A DNA stretch of 12,020 nt from Methylobacter sp. (GCA_028714995.1 JAQTLI010000040.1:1-12020), one strand, 5' to 3'. Counted from the first letter of the stretch, positions 1-6,830 are shown. Translations and numbers: made by a program. The notes: generated from the sequence alone by a model not told the origin.

Positions 1-170
1 CAATGCTGCCGGGACAACTGATCGCCAATGCGATCCGATTTATTTTTATTCAGGTCTATCGCCGTAACGAAGACGATGAGCTATTGCATCAAAACCTTTG
101 CGTTATTCCGAACGAGATTGCCCTGTCTGAACCACTTGAGTCCGACCCGCCTGAATCCAGCCGCGGTTAG
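1..170 (+). CDS. 3' end of an unidentified gene (partial)
   Basis: An open frame enters from the left edge and ends at TAG 168-170, giving about 55 C-terminal residues. A hydrophobic stretch near its start (LIANAIRFIFIQVY) is followed by a charged, acidic, proline-containing tail (ELLHQN, then ESDPPESSRG). I do not recognise the family. The stop lies 30 bases before the next start on the same strand, so the two genes probably share a transcript. The reading rests on the absence of stops and the close fit to the downstream gene. The protein could be membrane-associated, but too little is visible to name it. Confidence 0.5.
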   Translation, partial: MLPGQLIANAIRFIFIQVYRRNEDDELLHQNLCVIPNEIALSEPLESDPPESSRG

Positions 171-200
171 GAAATAATGCTAGAGAAAAAAGGGGATAAC

Positions 201-953
201 ATGTCCAATCACACATCACTTTCAAACCATTGGCTAATGAGGCTGCAGAAAGCATACCGACAGCCCATTAGCGAGAGCCCGTTTTACGCCAACCTGGCAG
301 ATGCCCGTTCCATGGACGACTTGCAATGGATTCGGCAAATGTATTATTTATCCTGCGACTTCACTGCTGCCGTCGCCTTACGTTACGGCAGTTGCCTTGA
401 CTCGCGCTTCCGCGACATTTTCGGCGAACATGCCGCTGAGGAAGTGACTCATCCCCATGATTTGGCCGTCTGGATGCGGGAATTCGGATTTCTGGCCACC
501 GGCGAAGAGCCGACCTCGGTGCCGCCGAGTCTGGAAACCCTAGCTTATGGCGGCTATTTTATTCGTTCCGTCATACGCGAGCCCATATGCCACCAGGTCA
601 TTACCCTAAATTTGATGGTCGAGGGCATGGCTAGCGATTTATTTTCCGCGGTAAATCCCAAGCTGGCTGAGCTGGGATTGACTCCCACGGGCTATTGGAA
701 GGTCCATGAAAAAGCCGACATCAAACACCAGACACTCGGTTTGGACCTGATACCTCATCATGAACCGGATTCCCTTGTAGGAAGCTGGTATGCCCGCATC
801 GCATGGGAAGTAGCCAGCCTTGCGCGAAACGAGTTGGATTCCTGGTGCGGTATCCCGCGGGAGCTGCGGCAAAATCTGCCGCTTCCTCAGGACCTCATTT
901 CCCAAGGAAAACTTTCGTATAGTTGCGCCGACACCTATGATGCGGGCGGTTAA
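201..953 (+). CDS. Haem-oxygenase-fold diiron (HDO-like) enzyme, substrate unknown
   Basis: This is a soluble, largely helical protein of 250 residues that resembles the iron-containing redox enzyme / Haem_oxygenase_2 group (relatives of TenA, PqqC, UndA and the SznF central domain). Counting from an alternative ATG at 177, candidate metal ligands are E84, E88/E89 and H92 (FGEHAAEEVTHPHD), E149 (MVEG), and the triad H177-x3-D181-x2-H184 (HEKADIKH). The spacing of this triad matches the HDO signature. Known members use a diiron or mononuclear iron site for oxidative decarboxylation, N-oxygenation or C-C cleavage; the substrate here cannot be read. I chose ATG 201 because AGGGGAT at 191-197 is well placed before it; ATG 177 in the same frame has a weaker, closer site. 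No signal peptide is visible. It follows the partial gene by 30 bases and converges on the ammonia-lyase gene. Confidence 0.72.
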   Translation: MSNHTSLSNHWLMRLQKAYRQPISESPFYANLADARSMDDLQWIRQMYYLSCDFTAAVALRYGSCLDSRFRDIFGEHAAEEVTHPHDLAVWMREFGFLATGEEPTSVPPSLETLAYGGYFIRSVIREPICHQVITLNLMVEGMASDLFSAVNPKLAELGLTPTGYWKVHEKADIKHQTLGLDLIPHHEPDSLVGSWYARIAWEVASLARNELDSWCGIPRELRQNLPLPQDLISQGKLSYSCADTYDAGG

Positions 954-1017
954 ATAACTGCTTTCGGAAGTTGACCAGCCCTTTCCTTTGCCAGTGTGAT
1001 CGAATGCGTAGTTGTTT

Positions 1018-1038
1018 ATTGACATTGAATCTGTCAAT
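1018..1038. repeat. Short inverted repeat between convergent genes
   Basis: ATTGACA (1018-1024) and TGTCAAT (1032-1038) are perfect 7-base arms around a 7-base loop. It lies in the 96-base gap between two convergent stops, where a termination hairpin would be expected. The stem is AT-rich and no clear T-tract follows on either side, so a terminator role is only possible. Confidence 0.35.
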
Positions 1039-1049
1039 TGCCTTCAATA

Positions 1050-2585
1050 TCATTGATCGCTAGCCAAAAAAAGTCTGTCGGTACGCATCAGTGCCTCAAC
1101 AGCACGCACGTCGTCCGCTAGTATGCGGTCACGCTCTAAAAAAGCCACCTTACCACGCAGCAACCCATGCACTGCTCGCAAGCGTTCACTGAGCTCTTTA
1201 GGTTGTAGCAGGTCGATGGCTTGGGCAGCGGAAAGTAGTTCGATGGCCAGGATGTGATAAACATTATCCACAATTTTCAGCACTTTCCAGCCAGCGATAG
1301 GCCCCATAGAAATGTGGTCTTCCTGGTTGCAATTAGTGGGGATGGAATCGACGCTGGCAGGAAAACTTAGCGCCTTGCATTCACTAACCAAGGCCGCTGC
1401 AACGGTTTGCAACATCATTAAACCGGAGTGTAGCCCACCATCATTAATCAGGAAATAGGGCAAACCGCTTTTCTCCTTGTCCATCATCAGATTAATTCTG
1501 CGCTCGGAGATGGAACCCAGCGTGGTTAAGGCGGAGGCTAGCCGATCTGCCACCCGCGCGGGGTAAATGGCATGGAAGTTGCCACCGTGTAAGATCGCCC
1601 CTGTGTCGGCAAACACCAGGGGATTATCCGTGGAAGCGTTGATTTCACGTTGCAAGATGCTTTCACAAGCTTGCACATCTTCCCACACCGCACCATGCAC
1701 TTGGGGGGCGCAACGTAGCGAATAAGGGTCTTGCACCCTGTCATGGCCGGGCGCGCTTGTTGCTTTGTGATTTCCAATCCACCCGCTAATAGCCAATCCG
1801 CAATGCAGCGTTCCTGGGTGTCTATGGGCACGCCATAAGGGTTCGGCATCGTCCATATGCTGACCGCGAAGTCCCTCAATGCTAAGAGCCGCCGCCAGAT
1901 TGGACAATTCCAACAGGCGTCGGGCATGATACCAAGCCTTGGTCGCCAGCGCCGTGGTTAATTGTGTGCCGTTGATTAGGCTCAAACCCTCTTTTGGTCC
2001 CAATTGCAAAGGCGACAGGCCGAGACGTTGCAGCGCCGCACGGGCCGACATTTCCTCTATTCGACCATCGACCGGCAAGGTGCAGCGCCCTTCACCAAGC
2101 AACGCGGCAGCTGCATGGGCAGAGGGTACCAGATCGCCGGAAGCACCGACGCTGCCTTGCGATGGCACCACTGCCACCAACCCTGCATTCAGCGTCTGCA
2201 GGATAAAATCCACGCTTTCCAGGCGTACGCCGCGATGCCCCTTGGCTATTGAGTTTAACAGGATTACCCACATCATCATTACCAGATCACGAGGCAAAGG
2301 TTCACCTACGCCGCAGCAATGCGACAAAATGATATTGTGCTGAAACGCTACAAATTTATCTGGGGATACGTGCGTGGTACACAAGAACCCCACACCGGTA
2401 TTGATTCCATACACCTGCTGTGACCCCGCAACCACCCCATTCACCACCGTGCAAGCACGGCTTATGCCGTCACGGCTCGCTTCGTCCAGGGTGAGAGCGT
2501 ATAAACTATCGGGCAATAAGGCACGAGCCGAATATTCAGTAAGACTGGTGGGGGACAAATCATTTGAACCTATCAATAACGACAT
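1050..2585 (-). CDS. Histidine ammonia-lyase family protein (MIO enzyme)
   Basis: A complete aromatic amino acid lyase of about 511 residues, the usual HutH length. It eliminates ammonia from an amino acid (histidine to urocanate in HutH) using the MIO group formed from Ala-Ser-Gly, seen here in GSVGASGDL near residues 148-150. Other family motifs are YGINTG near 59-64, QDPYSLRC near 285-292 and NQEDH near 420-424. The selectivity pair is Ser-His (LSHCCG, near 88-89), as in histidine lyases, not the His-Leu or Phe-Leu of tyrosine and phenylalanine lyases. The Glu of NQED is also histidine-type. This favours histidine, but no hutU, hutI or hutG lies in the window, so a role outside histidine catabolism is open. 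ATG 2585 is the best in-frame start; a TTG at 2591 is also in frame. The start is unusual because the nearby strong ribosome site serves a different frame. Confidence 0.88.
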   Translation of the reverse strand: MSLLIGSNDLSPTSLTEYSARALLPDSLYALTLDEASRDGISRACTVVNGVVAGSQQVYGINTGVGFLCTTHVSPDKFVAFQHNIILSHCCGVGEPLPRDLVMMMWVILLNSIAKGHRGVRLESVDFILQTLNAGLVAVVPSQGSVGASGDLVPSAHAAAALLGEGRCTLPVDGRIEEMSARAALQRLGLSPLQLGPKEGLSLINGTQLTTALATKAWYHARRLLELSNLAAALSIEGLRGQHMDDAEPLWRAHRHPGTLHCGLAISGWIGNHKATSAPGHDRVQDPYSLRCAPQVHGAVWEDVQACESILQREINASTDNPLVFADTGAILHGGNFHAIYPARVADRLASALTTLGSISERRINLMMDKEKSGLPYFLINDGGLHSGLMMLQTVAAALVSECKALSFPASVDSIPTNCNQEDHISMGPIAGWKVLKIVDNVYHILAIELLSAAQAIDLLQPKELSERLRAVHGLLRGKVAFLERDRILADDVRAVEALMRTDRLFLASDQ

Positions 2586-2611
2586 ATACAACTGGCAGAT
2601 TTTTTGGGCAT
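2573..2611 (-). CDS. Possible 12-codon upstream ORF overlapping the ammonia-lyase start
   Basis: ATG 2611 opens a frame reading MPKKSASCICRY and stops at TGA 2575-2573, just inside the lyase gene. It has the best ribosome site here: AAGGAG at 2626-2621, nine bases before the ATG. The lyase start 26 bases downstream has none. Translation of this leader could therefore re-initiate at, or be coupled to, the lyase start. Alternatively it is a chance frame or marks a sequencing indel in the A-run. I see no homology. Confidence 0.3.
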   Translation of the reverse strand: MPKKSASCICRY

Positions 2612-2627
2612 GAAGACAGTCTCCTTT

Positions 2628-3193
2628 GTATAAACTGATTATGTTTTTATCGTAACTCAGCTAATCTGATTAAATGGTAGCCTTTTTCTGTAGTATCAAG
2701 CCAATCTTTACGTAGTTCCTGGCGACCATCCCCCGCCCCACTCTCATATCAGCGACCAATCATCGAATATACCAAGCATAACATTGTGCTTTATCTGCCG
2801 GTAAAATGCACAGCCATGAAAAGCGTATTCATGACTCAATGTAAGGATTATTTCAGGGGTCTTCTATCTTAACCACAACGTTAATCAAGGATTAAACCCA
2901 CGATGCAGATCGGGGCGCTCGATATGGATGCATCCCATATGGTAATAATACTTCAGCCGACGCCATCTTAGATCGATTGATGCACAATACACATTGGATT
3001 AATTTGAAAAAAATCTATGCAAAAAAAGAATTCCTTGACTCAAGTTAAACGCTTAGAGTAAAAGTCACATGACCGATGCGTTATATTTTGGATATTGAAA
3101 TCCGACAAGAATCTGTGATCCAATACGCAAAAATACAATTTTAAAACTGTTCAACGCTGAATTAACTCAATAAGAACAACGAAGGGATTAATT
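2628..3193. other. Gene-poor intergenic region of about 570 bases
   Basis: This lies between the divergently transcribed ammonia-lyase and transglycosylase genes and should hold promoters for both. I see no complete gene, tRNA or terminator. On the minus strand, about 2667-2750 reads as a roughly 30-codon open stretch ending in ELRKDWLDTTEKGYHL and then RLAELR with a stop. It has no start codon and is preceded by a stop, so it could be a relic or chance. The right half is AT-rich and contains the candidate promoter listed separately. Confidence 0.5.
3035..3066 (+). promoter_or_regulatory. Candidate promoter with MerR-type-like dyad
   Basis: TTGACT (3035-3040) is a good -35 element. ACTC (3038-3041) and GAGT (3056-3059) form the ends of a 22-base imperfect dyad overlapping the -35 and spacer, as in ZntR/PbrR-type operators. 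A TAAAAG at 3059-3064 would be a poor -10 with an 18-base spacer. The centre of the dyad is not symmetric, so the assignment is weak. It points toward the transglycosylase gene about 130 bases downstream. Confidence 0.25.
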
Positions 3194-4357
3194 ATGCGGA
3201 TTTGGCTTTTTCTAACGATTGCATTTGTATTGAATGCCTGTAGCAGCGCTGAGCCTACGGTCAAGCTCGATAAACCCATAGCATACCCAACCATTAGTCA
3301 ATCACTGACGGTTCCACCGCAAAACCCCTATATATCGGCGATTCACTCCGGCGCATTTCAAAAACCTGGCGAATTAGAGCCGGCGGTAGAATTCTGGCGC
3401 AAAACCTATGCCGTGTGGCATCGCTCGGAAGTAGCATTTCACGACGATCGCTATCTGGATGTGATATACGAAGTGATGGTGTTACCCAGCTATGTCGATG
3501 AAAGTCTGACAAGCGAACAAAAGGAAATGATTAACCAACGCCGCGATTTTTGGAAAGCCCAATTGTCCGTTCTTGAGAGCAAATTGCTCTATAACATGCC
3601 GTTGGATGCTAACGATCGGCAAATGATCGCAAAACTGGAAAGTAGCGGCAGGAAACTTAACAGCATATTGAACGGCGCCGCCGAGCGGGTACGTTGGCAA
3701 CGCGGTACCCGCGAACGTTTCAAACACGGACTCGAGATCAGTCACCGCTATGATCGGCAATTTAGAAAAATATTCCGCGACGCCGGCTTGCCGGAAGATT
3801 TGGCCTACCTGCCGCATGTCGAATCGTCGTTTCAACCCACAGCCAGGTCCTCCGCCGGCGCTGTGGGCATGTGGCAATTCACCAAAGCAGCAGCGAACAG
3901 ATTCATGCCCGCAGGCCATAGGCCCGCTCGTAATAGTCTCACTGGCCATAGACCCACTCATAGTAGGCTAACTGGCCATAGGCGCGTTGACCAAAAGCCC
4001 ACTGGCCATAGGCTCGCTGACATTAGGATTGATCAACGCCTCGATCCTTTTGCTTCCGCCATCGGCGCGGCCCGCTATCTGAGTTATGCCTACGGAAAAC
4101 TGGGTGATTGGCCTACGGCGATTACCTCCTATAACCACGGCATAAGCGGCATGAAACGGGCGCAAGATCAAGTCGGCCGCGATTTTGTCCGTATCGTAGA
4201 AGCCTATGACGGTCCAGCGTTCGGATTTGCCTCCCGGAACTATTACGCCCAATTCCTGGCGGCGCGAGAAATTGCCAGCAACCCGACGCAGTATTTCTCT
4301 GAAGGTCTGCAATACGAACCGCCGTTGGTATCTAGCCAATATATGGCTGTGGAATAG
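3194..4357 (+). CDS. Membrane-bound lytic murein transglycosylase (MltD-like lipoprotein) with internal decapeptide repeats
   Basis: Cleaves the MurNAc-GlcNAc bond of peptidoglycan with formation of 1,6-anhydroMurNAc, acting from the outer membrane. A lipoprotein signal ends in the lipobox LNAC with Cys16; Ser17 follows, so outer-membrane sorting is expected. Residues about 20-190 are helical and not otherwise recognised. The SLT catalytic domain starts near 195 with catalytic Glu210 in PHVESSF, then GMWQF (225-229), DPF near 285 and SYNHG (312-316). The family normally runs directly from RFM to RID..LDPF. Here residues 239-277 intervene as a basic, repetitive insert. The start is supported by AAGGGA at 3182-3187. 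At 387 residues it ends shortly after the SLT domain with no LysM repeats, unlike E. coli MltD, so it may be truncated. The glycine-zipper gene converges on it. Confidence 0.85.
   Translation: MRIWLFLTIAFVLNACSSAEPTVKLDKPIAYPTISQSLTVPPQNPYISAIHSGAFQKPGELEPAVEFWRKTYAVWHRSEVAFHDDRYLDVIYEVMVLPSYVDESLTSEQKEMINQRRDFWKAQLSVLESKLLYNMPLDANDRQMIAKLESSGRKLNSILNGAAERVRWQRGTRERFKHGLEISHRYDRQFRKIFRDAGLPEDLAYLPHVESSFQPTARSSAGAVGMWQFTKAAANRFMPAGHRPARNSLTGHRPTHSRLTGHRRVDQKPTGHRLADIRIDQRLDPFASAIGAARYLSYAYGKLGDWPTAITSYNHGISGMKRAQDQVGRDFVRIVEAYDGPAFGFASRNYYAQFLAAREIASNPTQYFSEGLQYEPPLVSSQYMAVE
3908..4024 (+). repeat. In-frame 30-bp tandem repeat (four units) inside the SLT domain
   Basis: GGCCATA begins at 3914, 3944, 3974 and 4004, exactly 30 bases apart, and copies two to four are preceded by ACT. 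The block encodes GHRPARNSLT, GHRPTHSRLT, GHRRVDQKPT and GHRLADI (residues 241-277). Removing residues 239-277 rejoins RFM to RIDQRLDPF, the normal family sequence, so the block looks like a clean 117-base in-frame insertion. The GGCCATAG core is kept while the rest of each unit has drifted. Another frame of the unit reads TGG CCA TAG and would stop, so only some frames tolerate the insert. Confidence 0.9.
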
Positions 4358-4442
4358 ACTGGCAAAGCAATTGCGGCTGTTTCACGCGGCAAGGGGAAGT
4401 ATCCGCCATATCGGGGCAAGAGCTGAATCCAATTGTTGTTAA

Positions 4443-4808
4443 TTAATATCTTCCATTACCCAACCAAGCGCCTGCAGCGCCGCCGATGCCAGTTGCTAAA
4501 GGACTGCCAGACCCCATTTCATACCCCATCACGCTACCAACAACACCGCCAACCAAGCCTTGTGACGAACGTTGATCGTAGCTGTAACGGGGTGGTGGTG
4601 GAGGCGGCGCATAATAACGAGGCTGTGCTGGCACATACTCTACGACTCTTTCAGGAACGTAGACAATTTCTTCTCGGTAATAACCTGGCGCAACCGGCTG
4701 GTAGTATTCAACCACAGGCCCTCGGTCATCATCCCAATCATCATCGTCGGCTAAAGCAACCGATGAGAATAACAAACTAAGCATTATGACTTTTATCACT
4801 CTGAACAT
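4443..4808 (-). CDS. Small exported glycine-zipper protein
   Basis: A protein of 121 residues with a clear Sec signal peptide (residues 1-20, cleavage after VALA, before DDDD). The mature part starts with an acidic Asp-rich patch, continues with a Tyr/Pro/Val-rich region and a run of six prolines (about 68-73), and ends in a glycine-rich GxxxG-type segment (GLVGGVVGSVMGYEMG, then GIGGAAGAWLG). The end resembles the glycine zipper 2TM domains found in small envelope proteins and 17-kDa-antigen-like lipoproteins. No lipobox Cys is present, so a periplasmic or membrane-inserted location is expected. AAGGGG at 4820-4815, six bases before the ATG, supports the start. Its function is unknown. It converges on the transglycosylase gene, and an envelope role for both is only suggestive. 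Confidence 0.75.
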   Translation of the reverse strand: MFRVIKVIMLSLLFSSVALADDDDWDDDRGPVVEYYQPVAPGYYREEIVYVPERVVEYVPAQPRYYAPPPPPPRYSYDQRSSQGLVGGVVGSVMGYEMGSGSPLATGIGGAAGAWLGNGRY

Positions 4809-4907
4809 ATAAAGCCCCTTATTTGGAAAGTTATTTAGTTGCGGTCACTTTCCCATAAGCAAGCTGAACACCTGCTTAATAATAGGATTGCTCTTCGAAA
4901 TGAGCAG

Positions 4908-4934
4908 CCTGGATGGAGCTTATGGAATCCGGGG
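4908..4934. repeat. REP-like hairpin
   Basis: CCTGGAT (4908-4914) pairs with ATCCGGG (4927-4933), with one T-G pair, around the loop GGAGCTTATGGA. The motif of a CCGGAT / GGAGC / GGAATCCGGG palindrome resembles short dispersed REP-type repeats seen in intergenic DNA of many Gram-negative genomes. Only one copy is present in this window. Confidence 0.5.
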
Positions 4935-5045
4935 AAATGCCAGTTTTTTATACAGTTCAGTTTTAGAGATTACTCTCTTAGCCGAGTTTCCACTTGATCG
5001 GGACAAGTTCAGCGGGTCGCCGCGCTTTAAATAGGAGAAAGCCTT

Positions 5046-5118
5046 GTAGGATATGCTGCGCGTACCATTAAGCTTGCACACACTCTTAACAAGAAAGGGT
5101 ACGCACAGCATGCCCTAC
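5046..5118. repeat. Inverted-repeat element (MITE/REP-like)
   Basis: Two 21-base arms, 5046-5066 and 5098-5118, are reverse complements except at three positions, around a 31-base loop. The left arm begins GTAGG and ends GCGTACC; the right arm reads from GGTACGC to CCCTAC. The size and GTAGG-ending arms fit a non-autonomous miniature element or a dispersed palindromic repeat. No transposase is visible and I cannot find a clear target duplication. Confidence 0.6.
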
Positions 5119-5389
5119 CGGCGCCCCATCTAACGGACCTTCTCGCCGAAAGCTCAGGTATTCGATGGTACGGGATGATGCCTTTCGAGCCTGGTTTTAT
5201 TTGTTAAATATTTTAATGCGTTTGCCCTGCGTTTCATGCTACGTTGATCCGGCATTTTAGTACGCGGCTTTTTTAGAAAAAATAAATCTTATTAGGTCAG
5301 CTTTGCATTTTTTGCGGGTTGGCTATTAATAGACATAGACCACGAATGACTCTTTCATCACGGCAAATTCAATTTAGAATAATCACTTA

Positions 5390-6052
5390 ATGTCCCCTAT
5401 TATTCGATTCGATCAGGTATCAGTCACTGCTCACGGAAAAACAATTCTATCCAACATCAGCTTTGCTCTTTTCCCTGGAGAAAAAGCTGTGCTATGCGGC
5501 AAATCCGGCTCCGGTAAAAGTAGTGTACTGAGAACCTTGTTGGGACTCCACCCTCTACAGCTAGGCACGGTTTACTTTCAGGAAAAACCGCTAACGCCAC
5601 TATCTGTTCAGACCATTCGAAGTTGTACCGTTTACATAGGACAAGAACCAATGTTGGGTGCTGAAAGCGTGCGAGATGCTCTATTATTGCCTTTTCAATT
5701 CAAGGCGCATCGCGATAATCGACCAACGGAAACTCAACTTATTGAGGTATTGCAACGACTGCAACTGCCTGCGGATATTTTATGCCGGCAAAGCAACCGC
5801 ATTTCCGGGGGCGAAAAACAGCGGATTGCGCTGGCTCGAGGTCTGTTATTGGGCAAAAAACTGTATCTGCTGGACGAGGTGACCAGCGCACTGGACGCGG
5901 AAAGCAAAAAAGCCGTGTTCGATGTTTTCTCCGATCCAAATCTGACTGTTCTTTCGGTAGCTCACGACCCTGAGTGGTTGGAGCGCTGTGGCATTGTTTT
6001 TGAACTTGAAGCGGGTCGATTGACTCAGGTAAAGCGACATGGAAACCCTTGA
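5390..6052 (+). CDS. fetA: Iron export ABC transporter, ATP-binding subunit FetA
   Basis: ATPase half of the FetAB (YbbL/YbbM) exporter, which lowers cytoplasmic iron and protects against peroxide stress in E. coli. All ABC elements are visible: Walker A GKSGSGKS (37-44), Q-loop Gln85 (YIGQEP), signature SGGEKQR (139-145), Walker B LYLLDE ending at Glu163 with the D-loop SALD, and H-loop His192 (SVAHD). The 220 residues match the family size. The assignment as FetA and not a generic ATPase rests mainly on the overlapping fetB. No strong ribosome site precedes the ATG, so initiation may be weak or near-leaderless. The adjoining bacterioferritin and Bfd genes support an iron role. Confidence 0.85.
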   Translation: MSPIIRFDQVSVTAHGKTILSNISFALFPGEKAVLCGKSGSGKSSVLRTLLGLHPLQLGTVYFQEKPLTPLSVQTIRSCTVYIGQEPMLGAESVRDALLLPFQFKAHRDNRPTETQLIEVLQRLQLPADILCRQSNRISGGEKQRIALARGLLLGKKLYLLDEVTSALDAESKKAVFDVFSDPNLTVLSVAHDPEWLERCGIVFELEAGRLTQVKRHGNP

Positions 6053-6830
6053 TATTGAGCTACCGCGGATGGCCTTGCTCTACGGCCTCTGTTTGCTTCC
6101 CTGGTTACTACTCTGGCTGATTGGGCTGCGCTTAAGTCGAGATATTGGCATTAGCATCCTGCGTATGAGTATCCAGTTAGCGCTGGTTGGAATCTATCTG
6201 AAAATGTTGTTCAACCTAAACAATCCCTGGCTCAATGGCTTATGGATATTGATGATGTTGTTAGTCGCCGATTTAAGTATTCTGAGAAGGGCAGGACTTA
6301 AGGCGCGTTATTTTGCTCTGACCACCTTTACGGCTGTTGCATCCAGTATACTGTTCTCCACCGCCTATCTGGTGATACTGGTAATCCAGCCGACTCACTA
6401 TTACGATGCCCGGTATCTGGTGCCTTTGGCCGGTATGATCCTCGGCAACTGTCTGCAAGGAAACGTTATCGCGTTGGAACGCTTCTATTCGGCACTGCGC
6501 AAGAACGAGAACGAATACGCGACCTTTTTAATGCTGGGTGCAACACGCTGGGAAGCCGTGCGTCCATATTACCGAGATGCCGTCAAAGCCGCGATCAATC
6601 CTACCATCGCCGGCATGGCTACAATGGGACTGGTATCTCTGCCAGGCATGATGACAGGTCAAATTCTGGGTGGCAGTGAACCGTGGCTGGCTGTGAAATA
6701 CCAAATCGCTATCATGATCTGCATTTTCACCAGTACCACCCTCGCCTGCATCATCAACTTGAAACTCAGCCTGAAAATTGCATTCAACTCGTTTGATGTA
6801 TTGAGGGATGAAGTGATTGAGAAGCCCTGA
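6039..6830 (+). CDS. fetB: Iron export ABC transporter, permease FetB
   Basis: Membrane half of FetAB, 263 residues, in the UPF0014/FetB family. Hydrophobic segments near residues 8-28, 40-58, 65-80, 95-117, 125-140, 190-210 and 225-245 fit the roughly seven-helix family topology. The conserved region after the fourth segment reads LAGMILGNCLQGN, then ERFYSALR and the cytoplasmic FLMLGATRWEAVRP, which in this family contacts the ATPase. A further conserved stretch is LPGMMTGQILGG. The ATG lies 14 bases inside the 3' end of fetA, preceded by CAGGTA, so the two are translationally coupled. The gene meets bfd tail to tail across a hairpin-bearing gap. Confidence 0.88.
   Translation: METLDIELPRMALLYGLCLLPWLLLWLIGLRLSRDIGISILRMSIQLALVGIYLKMLFNLNNPWLNGLWILMMLLVADLSILRRAGLKARYFALTTFTAVASSILFSTAYLVILVIQPTHYYDARYLVPLAGMILGNCLQGNVIALERFYSALRKNENEYATFLMLGATRWEAVRPYYRDAVKAAINPTIAGMATMGLVSLPGMMTGQILGGSEPWLAVKYQIAIMICIFTSTTLACIINLKLSLKIAFNSFDVLRDEVIEKP

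Larger units (their letters stand above)
4809..5389. other. Intergenic region of about 580 bases carrying palindromic repeats
   Basis: I find no convincing gene here. It separates the divergent glycine-zipper and fetAB genes, so promoters for both should lie at its ends. It contains the REP-like hairpin at 4908-4934 and the longer inverted-repeat element at 5046-5118. Just before fetA a TAGAAT at 5375-5380 could be a -10 element, but no good -35 precedes it. If it is used, the transcript would start within a few bases of the fetA ATG. Confidence 0.5.

Noticed and set aside
1538..1927. Long frames on both strands inside the ammonia-lyase gene
   Set aside because: Shadow frames of a clearly coding sequence; the products are Pro/Arg/Cys-rich with no motifs.
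2667..2750. Minus-strand open stretch ending in ELRKDWLDTTEKGYHL and RLAELR
   Set aside because: It reads like protein but has no start codon, is preceded by a stop and matches no family I recognise. It is too short to separate a relic from chance.
3482..3961. 159-codon minus-strand frame opposite the transglycosylase
   Set aside because: Antisense shadow of the SLT-domain gene with no independent start signal or domain.
3911..4034. The 30-bp repeats as a CRISPR array
   Set aside because: The conserved part is only about 11 bases, the period is 30 with no separate spacers, and the block is in-frame coding inside the transglycosylase.
4920..5111. 63-codon minus-strand frame in the intergenic region
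   Set aside because: It runs through both palindromic repeat elements, has no ribosome site and no domain.
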